Made by a program: the position numbers and the translations under genes. Source: Pseudoscleropodium purum (taxonomy: Eukaryota; Streptophyta; Bryopsida; Hypnales; Brachytheciaceae). Taken from it: a stretch of DNA of 64,000 bases. Shown here piece after piece: positions 12,091 to 23,680 of the stretch (positions are counted from its first letter, which is position 1; every line of letters starts with the position of its first letter). The notes under the pieces were generated by a model, which worked only from the letters and a program-made list of their open reading frames with translations, was not told the origin of the DNA and did not search any database. Location: contig OZ017795.1 in assembly GCA_963969395.1 (NCBI GenBank), positions 12,090,001 to 12,154,000 of the forward strand, given 5' to 3'.

Positions 12091-12790
12091 TGCCACATCC
12101 AAAATAAAAATAATATTCTAATTTTCTAATTCATAAAACCTTTGCAATTCAATAACTTTTGCACTATAGGTCCAAATGCCACAAAACAAAGCGGGTGCAC
12201 CCCTCCTTGCAAGGAGCTTTCCAATGGTGCTAAGAACGTTGTTAAGGGACTTATAATTTTAGGGATCTTAGCATATCAAACAAAACAAACAACCTAATTT
12301 AAGGAATAGACTAATATGCCTTTTGGTGTTGCCATGGCCAAAATAAAAGTAAAAGTAATTCCCAAATTTTGTAATCCTAAAAACTTCAAAATTTAATAAC
12401 TTCCACGCTATACGTCCAAATGCCATGAAACAAAGCCCGTGCACCCCTCATCATTGAGGGTTTTTTGACAATACCAAGAATGTGACTAGAAGATGCACAA
12501 TTTATGAGATCTCACCGTAACAAACAAAACAAACAACCTAACTTAACAGACGGACTAATGAGCCTCTTACCATTGCCATGGTCAATATAAAAATAAAAGT
12601 AATTTTTTAATTTATTTATTCATAAAAACTTTGAAATTTAATAACTTTTATGCTATAGGTCTAAGCACTATAAAACCAAACTTCTGCAATCCCCCTTGCC
12701 GGGCGCTTTCCAATAGTACCAAAAACGCAATCATGGGATGTACAATCTAAGGAATCTTACTATAAGCCAAAACAAAACAGAATACCTAAT
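12091..12790 (+). repeat. Three diverged tandem units of about 240 bp
   Basis: Units start near 12091, 12330 and 12574 (spacing 239 and 244). Each runs through TGCCA(TGG)CCAAAATAAAA, AATTTAATAACTTTTGCACTATAGG-like text, AAACAAAGCCCGTGCACCCC, a short GC-rich stretch, ACCAAGAATG-like text and AAACAAAACAAACAACCTAA. A single related unit occurs at 44690-44830. No protein is encoded. Confidence 0.75.
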
Positions 12791-12949
12791 TAATTTAAAA
12801 AATAAATAAAGGTACGGATGGATGGATTTCTTTAGGATATTATGATATTTGTAAATTTCATATTGGTGAAAATTAATTTGGAAAAATCAAGCTTGTTCTA
12901 ATGTTCAAACGCCCTAACTCGATGAAAAAAATTTGTGAGTATTTAACTC

Positions 12950-13570
12950 CTAAATGCCCAAGGCCTTTTTTGAGCTTCTAGAAATTTGCTCTAAATTGAA
13001 CAAAAAGGAAACATTTTCATAAGTTGCAACAATTTAAAAAATAATGTGAATGTACAAATTTCAAATTAGACATGTTAGAGATCATGTTGAAAAGGAAACC
13101 ACAATAATATCACTTATTGAAAGATTGTAACATTTGATCACGAAGGTGTTAAAACTATGAAAGTGATTTGAAGTCTTTCAATCTTCTTTACATATTGCAA
13201 ATCTAAAAAATATAAAGATAAAGGACCTAACATGCATAATCTCAATCAATTTATGACGTCTCAAAATCTACTCTACAATTTTTGTAAATGATTTTCTAAT
13301 GTGAATTTTTCTTTGAAATCTAATGTATTTGAGCTCATTTCCAAGAGCCCTCACACTACGGAAAGTCAAGATTGCAATGGACACCCTTGCACAAAATCTT
13401 GAATAGAAAAATCATAATCAATTATTTTCAAAATTGAATTTTTGAAGCTAAAACTAGACTTCAAAAAAAAATTCCCCAAATACAAACTACTGAAAATAGA
13501 AACTTGGTTAGGTCTTCTTAAACTTCAAAGTATTGTCGACACCAAAATTTGGTTCCTTGGGCATTTTAGG
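12950..13570 (+). repeat. Dispersed repeat E, copy 1 (inverted relative of 60655-61300)
   Basis: The sequence matches the reverse complement of about 60655-61300 at roughly 80% by eye. Shared blocks include AAAGTCAAGATTGCAATGGA, CACCCTTGCACAAAATCTTG, AACTATGAAAGTGATTTGAA and CTTCAAAGTATTGTC. It stops about 150 bp before the HSP70 heat-shock-element-like array, so the gene's upstream region is bounded by this repeat. Confidence 0.75.
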
Positions 13571-13654
13571 GGTTAACGGTGCAGCTTCCGAGCATCCCTC
13601 GGGGTCGGTTCCCCACAAAAGTGCCGGAAACAGGAGAGCCGTAGATTCAATGAT

Positions 13655-13666
13655 GTCCACGTGGAC
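13655..13666. promoter_or_regulatory. 12-bp palindrome with G-box core
   Basis: GTCCACGTGGAC is a perfect palindrome around CACGTG, the plant G-box bound by bZIP and bHLH factors. It lies about 325 bp upstream of the HSP70 start codon. Whether it is used is unknown. Confidence 0.4.
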
Positions 13667-13720
13667 GACACGGATCCAGGGAGCAATGTCGAAGACACGA
13701 CAGTCACTTAAGGATACTGC

Positions 13721-13790
13721 CGCAGCTTCCCGCAGCCTCCCGCAGCTTCCGGGAGCTTCTCAGGGTTTCCAAATCCTTCCGACGGCTTCC
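13721..13790 (+). promoter_or_regulatory. 10-bp-phased TTC array, step-type heat shock element candidate
   Basis: Seven consecutive decamers each carry a TTC (one is CTC) in the same phase. TTC occurs at 13727, 13747, 13757, 13767, 13777 and 13787, with CTC at 13737. Heat shock factors bind alternating nGAAn and nTTCn units; direct TTC boxes every 10 bp correspond to the step-type arrangement described in yeast. The intervening GAA positions are degenerate (GGA at 13752 is closest). The array ends 200 bp before the HSP70 ATG. A separate TTCCGGAA pair, matching nTTCnnGAAn, is at 13860-13867. Confidence 0.6.
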
Positions 13791-13990
13791 CCAGTTCCCA
13801 GCCGTTGGCGATTTAGGTCTCGCAGGCCGTCCTCCTTTTTCATTCTGGTGCTGTGCCGCTTCCGGAACCCGGACGCTGAGAGCTTTCGCGCAGAGAGCGG
13901 TGTTGCAGTTTGTGGAGTTTTAGGAGAGGAGGAGATTTCGAGTTGTTACAGTTGCAGCGTCTGAAGGAGAGTGTTTGGACGAACGCAGAC

Positions 13991-16281
13991 ATGGCCGGCA
14001 AGGGCGAGGGTCCTGCCATCGGCATCGATCTGGGCACGACGTACAGTTGCGTCGGCGTGTGGCAGCATGATCGCGTGGAGATCATCGCCAACGACCAGGG
14101 CAACCGGACGACGCCCAGCTATGTGGCTTTCACCGATACGGAGCGTCTCATCGGTGACGCCGCCAAGAATCAAGTGGCCATGAACCCGACCAACACCGTT
14201 TTTGGTAAGTTTTGAAGTTCTCGTTTTTTTTGCCCCTGTTTGTTTTTTCTGGCGGTTGGTTTCGCTGCGTCCGGTGTCGGAAGTCTTCCGTCCGTCGGCA
14301 GCCCAATGTGTCCTTGATCTCGTTCATGGCGCGGAATTTGTCGTCTGTCGAGTTCAATGTGTGTGTGAGTGGGAGATTTGGACCGTCCGGTTGTTAGTTT
14401 GCGGGTCAAGTTTCCCGTCGATGCGAACCCGCGTCAGTTTTGCCCGGCATTGTTCCTGTTTCGTCGGTAGGCTACTTTCGTTGCGAGTCAGATGCGGATT
14501 TCCCAGTCGTGTTGCATTGGCCTGACTTTGTTCTTCCTGATGCAGATGCGAAGAGGTTGATCGGAAGGCGTTTCAGCGATGCTTCTGTCCAGAGCGACAT
14601 GAAGTTGTGGCCGTTCAAGGTGACTCCCGGTCCCGGAGAGAAGCCCATGATCAGCGTGCAGTACAAGGGCGAGGAGAAGACGTTCGCCGCTGAGGAGGTG
14701 TCTTCGATGGTCCTGATCAAGATGAAGGAGATCGCGGAGGCTTACCTGGGCTCGACCATCAAGAACGCGGTCGTGACCGTGCCCGCGTACTTCAACGACT
14801 CGCAGAGGCAGGCGACGAAGGATGCCGGCGTTATCGCTGGTCTGAACGTGCTGCGTATCATCAACGAGCCTACGGCGGCCGCGATCGCTTACGGTTTGGA
14901 CAAGAAGGCTACGTCTGTGGGCGAGAAGAACGTTCTGATCTTCGACTTGGGAGGCGGTACGTTCGATGTGTCTATTCTGACGATCGAGGAGGGTATCTTC
15001 GAAGTGAAGGCGACGGCTGGCGACACTCACTTGGGCGGTGAGGACTTCGACAACCGGATGGTGAATCACTTCGTGCAGGAGTTCAAGCGCAAGTACAAGA
15101 AGGACATCAGCAGCAACCCTCGCGCGCTTCGTCGTCTTCGTACCGCGGCTGAGAGGGCGAAGAGGACTCTGTCTTCGACGGCTCAGACGACGATCGAGAT
15201 CGACTCTCTGTACGAGGGCGTGGACTTCTATTCGACGATCACTCGTGCTCGTTTCGAGGAGCTGAACATGGACATGTTCCGGAAGTGCATGGAGCCTGTG
15301 GAGAAGTCTCTGCGCGACGCGAAGATGGACAAGTCTTCCATCCACGACGTGGTTTTGGTGGGCGGTTCTACCCGAATTCCGAAGGTCCAGCAGCTGCTCC
15401 AGGACTTTTTCAACGGGAAGGAGCTTTGCAAGAGCATCAACCCCGATGAGGCTGTCGCTTACGGTGCGGCTGTGCAGGCCGCCATTCTTTCCGGCGAGGG
15501 CAACGAGAAGGTGCAGGACCTTCTGTTGCTTGACGTGACTCCTCTTTCTTTGGGTCTGGAGACTGCGGGAGGCGTGATGACTGTTCTGATCGCCCGTAAC
15601 ACGACGATCCCGACGAAGAAGGAGCAGGTGTTTTCTACTTACTCGGACAACCAGCCGGGCGTGCTGATTCAGGTGTACGAGGGCGAGCGTGCCCGTACCC
15701 GCGACAACAACCTTTTGGGTAAGTTCGAGCTTTCCGGGATCCCTCCTGCTCCTCGTGGCGTTCCGCAGATCACTGTGTGCTTCGACATCGATGCGAACGG
15801 TATTTTGAACGTGTCTGCGGAGGACAAGACGACCGGTCAGAAGAACAAGATCACGATCACGAACGACAAGGGTCGTCTTTCTAAGGACGAGATCGAGAAG
15901 ATGGTCCAGGAGGCTGAGAAGTACAAGTCTGAGGACGAGGACCACAAGAAGAAGATCGAGTCTAAGAACGGTCTTGAGAACTACGCGTACAACATGCGTA
16001 ACACGATCAAGGACGAGAAGATCGCTTCTAACCTTGACGCGGCTGACAAGAAGAAGATCGAGGACGCCGTTGAGGCCGCGATCCAGTGGCTTGACCAGAA
16101 CCAGCTTGCGGAGAGCGACGAGTTCGACGACAAGATGAAGGAGTTGGAGGGCGTGTGCAACCCTATCATCGCTCGCATGTACCAGGGCGGTGCTGGCGGC
16201 GGCGAGGGTGCTGCTCCTTCTTACGGCGGTGACGACTCTCCTCCGTCGGGTGCCGGTCCGAAGATCGAGGAGGTCGACTAA
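13991..16281 (+). CDS. HSP70: Cytosolic heat shock protein 70 (HSP70/HSC70)
   Basis: ATP-dependent chaperone that binds unfolded peptides with J-proteins and exchange factors. Exon 1 is 13991-14204 and exon 2 is 14546-16281, giving 649 residues, the normal length for cytosolic plant HSP70. The intron (14205-14545, GTAAGT...GCAG, phase 1) splits the Asp codon after NPTNTVF, the position usual in plant HSC70 genes. Visible motifs are [10 protein letters not shown] near residue 10, [14 protein letters not shown] at about 203, [15 protein letters not shown] near 340, and a Gly-rich tail ending IEEVD, the cytosolic signature that binds TPR co-chaperones. No signal or transit peptide is present. 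The ATG at 13991 begins the conserved N-terminus. Codon use is GC-rich, unlike the neighbourhood. The heat-shock-element-like array upstream suggests stress induction. Confidence 0.97.
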
Positions 16282-18120
16282 GTTAGTGAGGTTTGTAGGA
16301 GTTAGCATTGATATTCTGTGCGTTGAGGTGAATGTGATTTGACTGAGACGCGGTGAATCTTTGATTTGTTGTGTCGCCGAGGCGCAATTGGGGCGAATAG
16401 GGCGACTTTTATTTTGCCTCGGATTGGGGCAAGAATTTTGTACTCGTACGACTTGAGGTCTGACGGAATTTATTTTTTGGATCCGTGAGGTCTCGCACTG
16501 AATTTACGTCCAGCAGGACAGTTGCAAAGTCAAATTCTGTTTCGTCATGTTTTGCTAAGCGCCGTTTCTTCTTGATGGAATTTTGTGTTGTCATGAGGGG
16601 TCAATGTTATCGCTGAGCAGGGACGGGCTCATATTCGTTTTGCATATGAGAATGTATTCGGTCCCTATCTGTTGCAGAGGTCGAGCACTTCCGGTTTCTG
16701 GATTTTATCTTTCGGGCTCGTTTGTTTGAAATAGGGTGTTCAGTTCGTACTTGATATTCTGTTCGTTTGGTGTCGGGTTGTCCGTGTGTTTGGACGGATG
16801 ATACCTTTGGCCTCGGGTTATGAAGTGCTGGTGTCCTGGGCTTTCTATCTTTTGTCCGCTGATGCTTGTTGCTTATGGTGTGCTGCGTTTTTCGCATTCG
16901 TAGGGACGATCGTCTCACTTCATGCATCTGTTGGCGCTGAAGCTCTTTGTTGTGGCAGAACCATTCCGTTGTGGCAGATTTTTGTTTGAATTTGTCGTGC
17001 CCTCTCGGGAGAATACCCCATTCGTCAATTGGCTACTCGCTGAAGTTCGTATCAGTTTGAACGTGCTCAGCGGTAGATGGACTGTTTGTGCAACTGTGTG
17101 CCTTGTGATGTTCGTCGTGGTCCTTGGACGTCATCAAAGGTTTCGTAAACGTTTTTGTGGTTCCTCTTATTTTCGGCTTGTGTCGCGATTGGAGCGTGCT
17201 TGGATTACGGACTTGGCCGGAGATACTGTATTATATCTGCTGCCAAGGTAGTCATTTGACGAGCGGCCTTGAAATCGATGTGAAGTCTGGGCCTCTTTGC
17301 CCAGTCCAGTCTCGGAATGATTCTCCTGAATGGACTTAATTGAATTCTCTTATTTGTTGTGCTTGGGGGTGTGAAATCGTTGCCAGCTGTTCCATTCATT
17401 TAGCCCTTGTTTGCGTGCACAGTGGGGTGCGAAGCTTTGTTTCGTCGGAACTCGATGGTGTGCAGTTTCTCAGTCATTTGGTCGTTGGGTTTGTCTGTGA
17501 ATTAAACTTCTCAAGGGATGCGTATGTGTAATCGCATTCTGATCCAAACACTCGGGCGAGTTCCCGTGTCACGGTTTCAAACTGGGTGTCTAATCATCAT
17601 ATGGAGAGAAGTAACTGCATGTGCATTTTTGAGCGCGCATCCCTCGTTTGGACAAGGCTCTGTTTCCCTCAACTTGGCTCATGCAGAGATCTTATTGGCC
17701 CCCCATGGGATTGTCTCCGGAGTGCAGGTGACGCTGGGCAACTAGTCAGTACTTTGCAGACGTCGAAGGCCATTTGGACCTCGATATCGCTGGTGTTGTT
17801 GAGGGTCTTTGAAGCTGACAATGAAGCTGCGGAATAGAAACCACAAGAACGCTATTCTGTTGTGTCTGGACGCTATTCTGTTGTGTCGAACGCTATTCTT
17901 CGGGAAAACGTCCCTAGCATTCACGTAATCACGGAGCCATTGATCGTTCACTGAGAACGGGAACCTATAACTTACGAGATTGGCAGTTGGCACTTGGAAA
18001 TGGATGGGAGACATATATGTTGTGATTCGTAATTTTCTGGAGAATTTTTGAGAATTTTTAATAAAGACGGCAGCATTTGCGGAACATCCTACTGAACACA
18101 GTTGTTTACTCATTATACCC
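16282..18120. other. GC-richer DNA downstream of HSP70, no gene recognised
   Basis: For about 1.8 kb after the HSP70 stop the base composition stays clearly higher in G+C than the flanking DNA, then falls abruptly near 18.12 kb. Several frames of 60-123 codons exist on both strands but none resembles a known protein. Near 17848-17905 there are about two and a half copies of a 20-21 bp direct repeat (ACGCTATTCTGTTGTGTC). It may be a long 3' region of HSP70, a non-coding transcript or an eroded gene. Confidence 0.45.
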
Positions 18121-21100
18121 CTTCAGTTCTCTATCTTGCAACCTACTAGTGGAGCTTATAAAGTTTTTGGATTTCTCCATATTGTCAATATTAGATGAGG
18201 AAGTCAATTTTTGCTATGTTTAAGTCTAATATTGATGCACTCTATTGATCCCTTGGAATCACATAATGCAGTGTACTAAGAAAGATTTGGTGAACTCTAT
18301 TAGGCCCACGATTGGATGAAATCAGCATAAATATTTGCTCTGTGAGTCCTTAAATTTTCTAAAGGCTTATTATTGTACCCCGGACAAAGTTGGGGTTTGG
18401 AGACAAATCGCCAAAAGCATATACATTGTTGCTTATGAGAAGTCCAATGTCTGGATGTGGTAGATAGTCCACAGTAACAATAGTGGCTTTTACAATGAAG
18501 GTCTTTGAAAATGCACCACTTAATCAAGGTATCTTCTTTCCTACAATTAAATAGAGGTCCTTTCTTTCAATATAGAAAAAGAACAAATTTTAAAAAGTTT
18601 TGCAATTTAGGAAAGAAATGGCACCCACTCTTTCACTATAGATTAGTCTAAATGCTGAGCTTGTGTAACTCCAACATGCCACTCCATCTCTCATATCTAT
18701 TATAATTTAAGCCTTTGAAATCTCCATGTTTGCGAAGTCAACGAAACTATGCACAATGTTTTCCAAAAAGTTGTCAACAATGATGTCACTACACACAGAG
18801 GAAATTTTGTGGTGTTCTAAACCACTAGGTAGAAGTTATCAAATTTCAAAGATTTTTCACCTATTAGAAAGTTTTGAAAAGCGATAGCAAAAGAAAAGTT
18901 CCTTCAATATTCTTCAACTCCATCTCAACTCTCATGTAAATTGAGGTCATCTTTATTTTAGATTCCATTGTCAACCTAAATGGGGGCACCAAATGACACC
19001 AAAACTACATAGGTATGTTAAGAGGGACGCTATATTGAGTTTCGCTTACAATTATTAATATATCAAGCATTTCATTTGATGATTGCTTTTTGAAGTGGTT
19101 GGTGTGGTTTTAGAATATTAGAGAATGGTGTGGGTTGCAGGTCATTGTTAGTTGGATTTCTTTACGGTGTGATATTAGAGTGCTTATAAATTAGTCAAGG
19201 TACGTTTGTTCTAATTTGAAGTAGGGACGTGATTAATTTTGACTTCTTCTGTGTATCGGCAACTTCAATTGGGGTGTTTCAAAACCATGGTATTGACTAT
19301 TCCAATTTCGGTTTGTGGCTAGAATTTGAAACGAACCCCAATTATCAAATTATGCTTCCATCCACCTTGCAGCTTCTTCTTTATCTTTTACAAGTAGGTG
19401 ATCGCAAGAATGACCTATTGATTTTGTACCACTTCAGCCCAGTGTTCACCATACTATGTGTTTTGGAAGAAATGATTTTAAAACAAATTAAAGTAGAGAT
19501 AATGGTTATAGTACTAGAATTAACATATCAACAAAATTCGAGGTCAAAAGTTCTTCACGAAATAGAGTGATAGAACTTTGAAAGAAAATATGCACTATGA
19601 TGTTTTTATTTGTAAGAAGTAGGAAAAACAATTTACTAAAAAAACTCGAAAATTGTCCATTTGGAAGGACTTTATAGTGATGAAGAGATTTCACTAAAAA
19701 TACCTATGCTAAGGAGGAGGATATATATAGTTCATTTTATTATAAATATATTAAAGATTTGATGTGATAATTTTTTTGGAACTGGATTGTGTAGGGTTTA
19801 GAATAGAGATAATTGGTATAAGTTGTAGGTCATTGTTAGTATTATTCACTTGTGTGATTTTAGAATATTTATTATGAAATGTTCAAGGTAGATTTGTTCT
19901 AATTAGAAAGAGTGGCATGATTGTTTTTTAGACTTCTTTTGTGTACTAGAAGCTTTAATTGGGACGTTTGGTTGAAGCCATAGAATTGGCTATTCTAGTT
20001 TGGTCTTGGATTTAGAATTTGAAAGGAGCTCCAATAAACCTATAAGGCTTGTTTCTAGCTTGCAAGTTTCTACTTCATCTTATATAAATGTGCCTTATTT
20101 GAGCTTTCTAACAATCCTAGATTAATTCTTACAGGTATAGATCATGCCAAGCAAGTTTTATCTACGCTTTCCATTGACTATATTTGTCCACACTCAAGAA
20201 GGTTCTAAGATTTCTTCGTTTAACTATGTTTAGAGTTTGGTAAAGTTGCCCTACATTGGACTACCTTCAACTAGAACACTAAAAGGTACAAAATTTGGCT
20301 CGTATTAGTACTAGTCCTAGAACACCTTGTTGGTATTGATTGACGTTGCTTTAAGAGCATCCATTGTTCAATCAAGATATTAGTCCTTTGTGTGTAGAGC
20401 TTTCTTTTCACTTGTTTAAAATTTGAATTTATATCATTGGAAGCTCATCTAAAAGTTCTTGAAATCGAGACAAATAAAATATAAGATTAGACATTTGATT
20501 TTTCAAAATATATACTAAGATAAGTTAGCAAAAAGAAAAAAAAATATAGAGGTCTTGGCAAATCAAGTGATGTCATCTCAACAACATGGCAATTTACCTT
20601 CATAAGTATTTTGTAAGCATGACATATCTACATAATCAACTAACTAGGGCTTGGCTTCGGTTGGCTCAATCATCTATGATTTAATAATGCAAAAAAAAGA
20701 AGTACCAATGTTTTTAAAATTAATTTACCTTTAAGAAATTATTTATTACAGTCCAAAAAATTATTTATTATAGCCCCCCCAAAAGATTTTGCAAACACAC
20801 ACCAACATACTAATTTTTAATACTATTTTTCCATTGTCTTGTAGACTAAGTCTCTCTAATGAAATACTAGTTTGTAGAATTACAAGCAATGATTAACTAC
20901 TTTTTATCTAAAATTATTGAAATAAGAAAATATAGGGGTAAAAATCTCTTTGAAACTTTTCAATACTATATTCTCTTTCACTTCATTTGTGTGACATACA
21001 TATAAATAAAACCAATGAGAAACTGGCTCAAGGTATCATGAGACTAAACATATTTTCCACTAGCTCAAACATAATGCATTTTGTCCAATGTACAACTTTT

Positions 21101-22880
21101 GAAGGGATTTATCATGACCTATCAAAAATATTCCATGGATTTGAAGTATATAATGAAAGAATTGAGTGTAGATCAATTTGCCAATAGAGTTGTTACAATG
21201 ATGTATGGCAAATAAGCCTTAATGAAGCAATATAATTGTATTGTGATGATATGCATAATATAGTGACTAGTAAGTGAGGATATATTGTGAGATTTGCCCA
21301 ATATGTAGATTAGCTTTATCTTAAGGTACAATTGTTAGTTCATAAATAATAGTTCCAATGTTTATTGTTGCACAAAAATGTTAGCTTTAAAGGGTTACTA
21401 TTTTGAAATTTAATATAAATATCTTTAAGGATGAAACTATTTTTAAGCCAGACTACAAGGAAAAATTTGGAATCAATTGAATCCAGTTAATTACTAGATT
21501 GAATATATTCAAACACTCAATGAAACATCACCTTACACTAGGAAGAATCTAAACTTACGAAAACCATGTATAAGCTTAAACATGTATTACTTCATTGAGA
21601 GAAATTACATTGCATTTTGTTATTCGTTGTTTATTAATCTCTAAAGTTTCTTAACTATGTTTTCACTAGAACACTTCCAAACTTCCAATTCAAGTACAAA
21701 TATCAAAATTTAGAAAAGAAAGCATTTTTTAACACATGTAAGCATAGGATTTTATAATATGCTAGTTTGAAAAGATGTGGAAAAAGTTTAAAATTTTATT
21801 ACCATGTGGATTGTAAAGGCCACTTCACATTATGGCCAAAGGACAAAGGTTGCAAATTGAGAGACCATAGGTTTCCACCAATCACATTTTAAGAAACGAA
21901 GAATTTGGCTTCTCAATCCTTCACACTAGAAGGCACAACCCAAAGGCTGTCACCCCTTCAATTGTCTACATGGTAAGAAAAGTACTTACTAAGCAATGGA
22001 CTCTCAAAGAAAGTTTGGATTAGAACCAAATTTGGAAATCCAAACTATGGTAGACAGGGTGTTGAACTTGCATATATATTGCTCACTTCTTTGGACTCTC
22101 AACAAAGTGTAGCCATTCAATCCCATGACCTCTTGACTTGAATGGCCATAGTGCCAAGTGGCCCTACGACATTAGTATTTGAATTGCCAAAAATCTTTTT
22201 TTGGGCCCTACAAGAAATCAAGGCAAGCTACACTACAGAAGGTCACATTGGAATGAAAAATTCTTCAAAATGGTGCTACTCTTTGGACTTGGTATTCAAT
22301 GCAATTTTGTTACATGCTTGAAAAAATTTAGATCATTTCAAATTGTACAACATATACGAAAAAATTAGTAAGTAGAAAGAAATTGAGAATGATTCAAAAT
22401 ATTAAATTGTTGAATACTTAGTTATGGAATTAAAAAATCCCAATCCAATGGTTGTAATGTTGTCATAAACAATTTAAATCCAATGATTTTATGTTTGTTG
22501 CCACAAACTAATAGTCCTCAAAACTTTCATCAAGTTAATCAAAATGGAATGATTCAAAGCTCTCCACATAAATCTATATGAACTTAAAAAACCAATTTCA
22601 AATTTTAGTTTCTAAAAAAAGATTTTTTTTCTTTGTCCAACCTACCTAGTGGAGAAATTAAACTACATATCATGCATAAATCTTTACCTATGTAGTCAAA
22701 GGGTATGAAAATTGTTAAGGCTTAAACAAAAAACCTTGATCCCATATTGTGTAAAAATTTCAAATAAGAAGAAAATTCCATTCATAGTGAGCTACCCCAA
22801 ATTACTACAATCCCAAAACATACAACTTTGTCCATTCCAATTAAATTTGAGACAATACTATCATCTGTGATGATTCATCC
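18121..22880. other. AT-rich intergenic DNA, no gene recognised
   Basis: Nearly 5 kb of AT-rich sequence with only short frames (113 codons at most). I found no domain, RNA gene or bounded repeat. The phrases around 19.1-19.3 kb (TTAGAATATTAGAGAATGG, GTAGGGACGTGATT) recur in diverged form at 19.79-19.93 kb, indicating an old local duplication of a few hundred bases. Confidence 0.4.
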
Positions 22881-22959
22881 AAGTTTAGGTTGCAATTAAC
22901 GCAATTTCACTTTTTTGTAAGAATTGACAGCCCTTGATGTTGTAAATAAAAAATGCCTT

Positions 22960-23165
22960 CTCCTCCAATGCCATTGATCTTCCAAAAAAATTAGACAAAT
23001 GAAGATATTCTAAGATACAAATAAGGATACAAATACATAAGATAGATATGGAATTCAAAATATATACAACACATAATATATGCATAGAATACATACAATA
23101 TGCGTATTTGATATATATGTATACATATAGCCATACATATGTATGTTGTTCTATATTATTTGTAG
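22960..23165 (+). repeat. Repeat family F: GCCATTGATCTTCC block plus hexamer-like tract
   Basis: The block TGCCATTGATCTTCCAAAAA is followed by a degenerate tract of ATACAAATATGG / GATATGG-like units. The same order occurs at 31395-31590 (and inverted at 27475-27670), 58495-58640, 62875-63025 and 63485-63705, often beside a G or C homopolymer. It lies immediately outside the palindrome's left flank. Confidence 0.6.
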
Positions 23166-23229
23166 TTGAAGCACATGTTACACAAATACTAGTAGGGATT
23201 TAGAGGTATGTTACAAGCACCCATGCCAA

Positions 23230-23680
23230 ATTTTCAACCAATGACAAAGTGACACACATACCTCCTTTCACAAATTTAGAAAAGTTCAATGGCCAATGGT
23301 TAAATGCCACTTGTACCCCTTTGAAACTAATTCCTATTTTTTTTGTAAAATTTACATTCTCTCACTATCCACTCAAGCAAACAATACAACATCTTAAGGC
23401 TTCGGAGACACTCATGAAGTTTTAGTAAAGGTCAAGTAGCTGAATTGGATTGTTATAAAACTTAGACTTACTTTTAAGATGTTTGACAAAAGCCATAATC
23501 TGCAGGGAAAATTATTAAGCAATATGTATTAGATAACCGGTTGTTGTTTTTGAATCACAACCTTTGATTTTCTTGATCAAAGGGTGCAAGAAGCAAGTTC
23601 AAAGGAAAGAAGGTTATTAGTTGCAACTTGCAATCACAATAGTGATGACACTATAAAAAAACAAACCCAATTATGATATA
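23230..23680 (+). repeat. Outer, diverged part of the inverted duplication (left)
   Basis: This segment is the inverted counterpart of 35386-35700 at roughly 80-85% by eye. Shared blocks in the right-hand orientation include GATTATGGCTTTTGTCAAAC, TGGATAGTGAGAGAATGT and CATTGGCCATTGAAC. Relative to the right side it carries about 125 extra bases next to the core boundary. The identity drop at 23680/23681 is abrupt. Confidence 0.8.

Noticed and set aside
12091..12790. CRISPR-like array
   Set aside because: Units are long, contiguous and diverged, without short identical repeats and unique spacers; the genome is eukaryotic.
13533..13570. LTR retrotransposon start (TGTCGACACC)
   Set aside because: Homology with the 60.7 kb copy extends to the inner side of this point and no second LTR, primer-binding site or polyprotein was seen.
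13533..13964. 143-codon frame upstream of HSP70
   Set aside because: It covers the heat-shock-element-like array and leader; Pro/Ser/Arg-rich translation reflects the repetitive decamers.
14488..16308. 606-codon open frame antisense to HSP70 exon 2
   Set aside because: Long antisense frames opposite GC-rich HSP70 genes are a known consequence of their codon use. The product is low-complexity Leu/Arg/Val/His-rich without domains.
17742..18113. 123-codon minus-strand frame downstream of HSP70
   Set aside because: No recognisable domain and it spans the local 20-bp repeats; probably a chance frame in GC-richer DNA.
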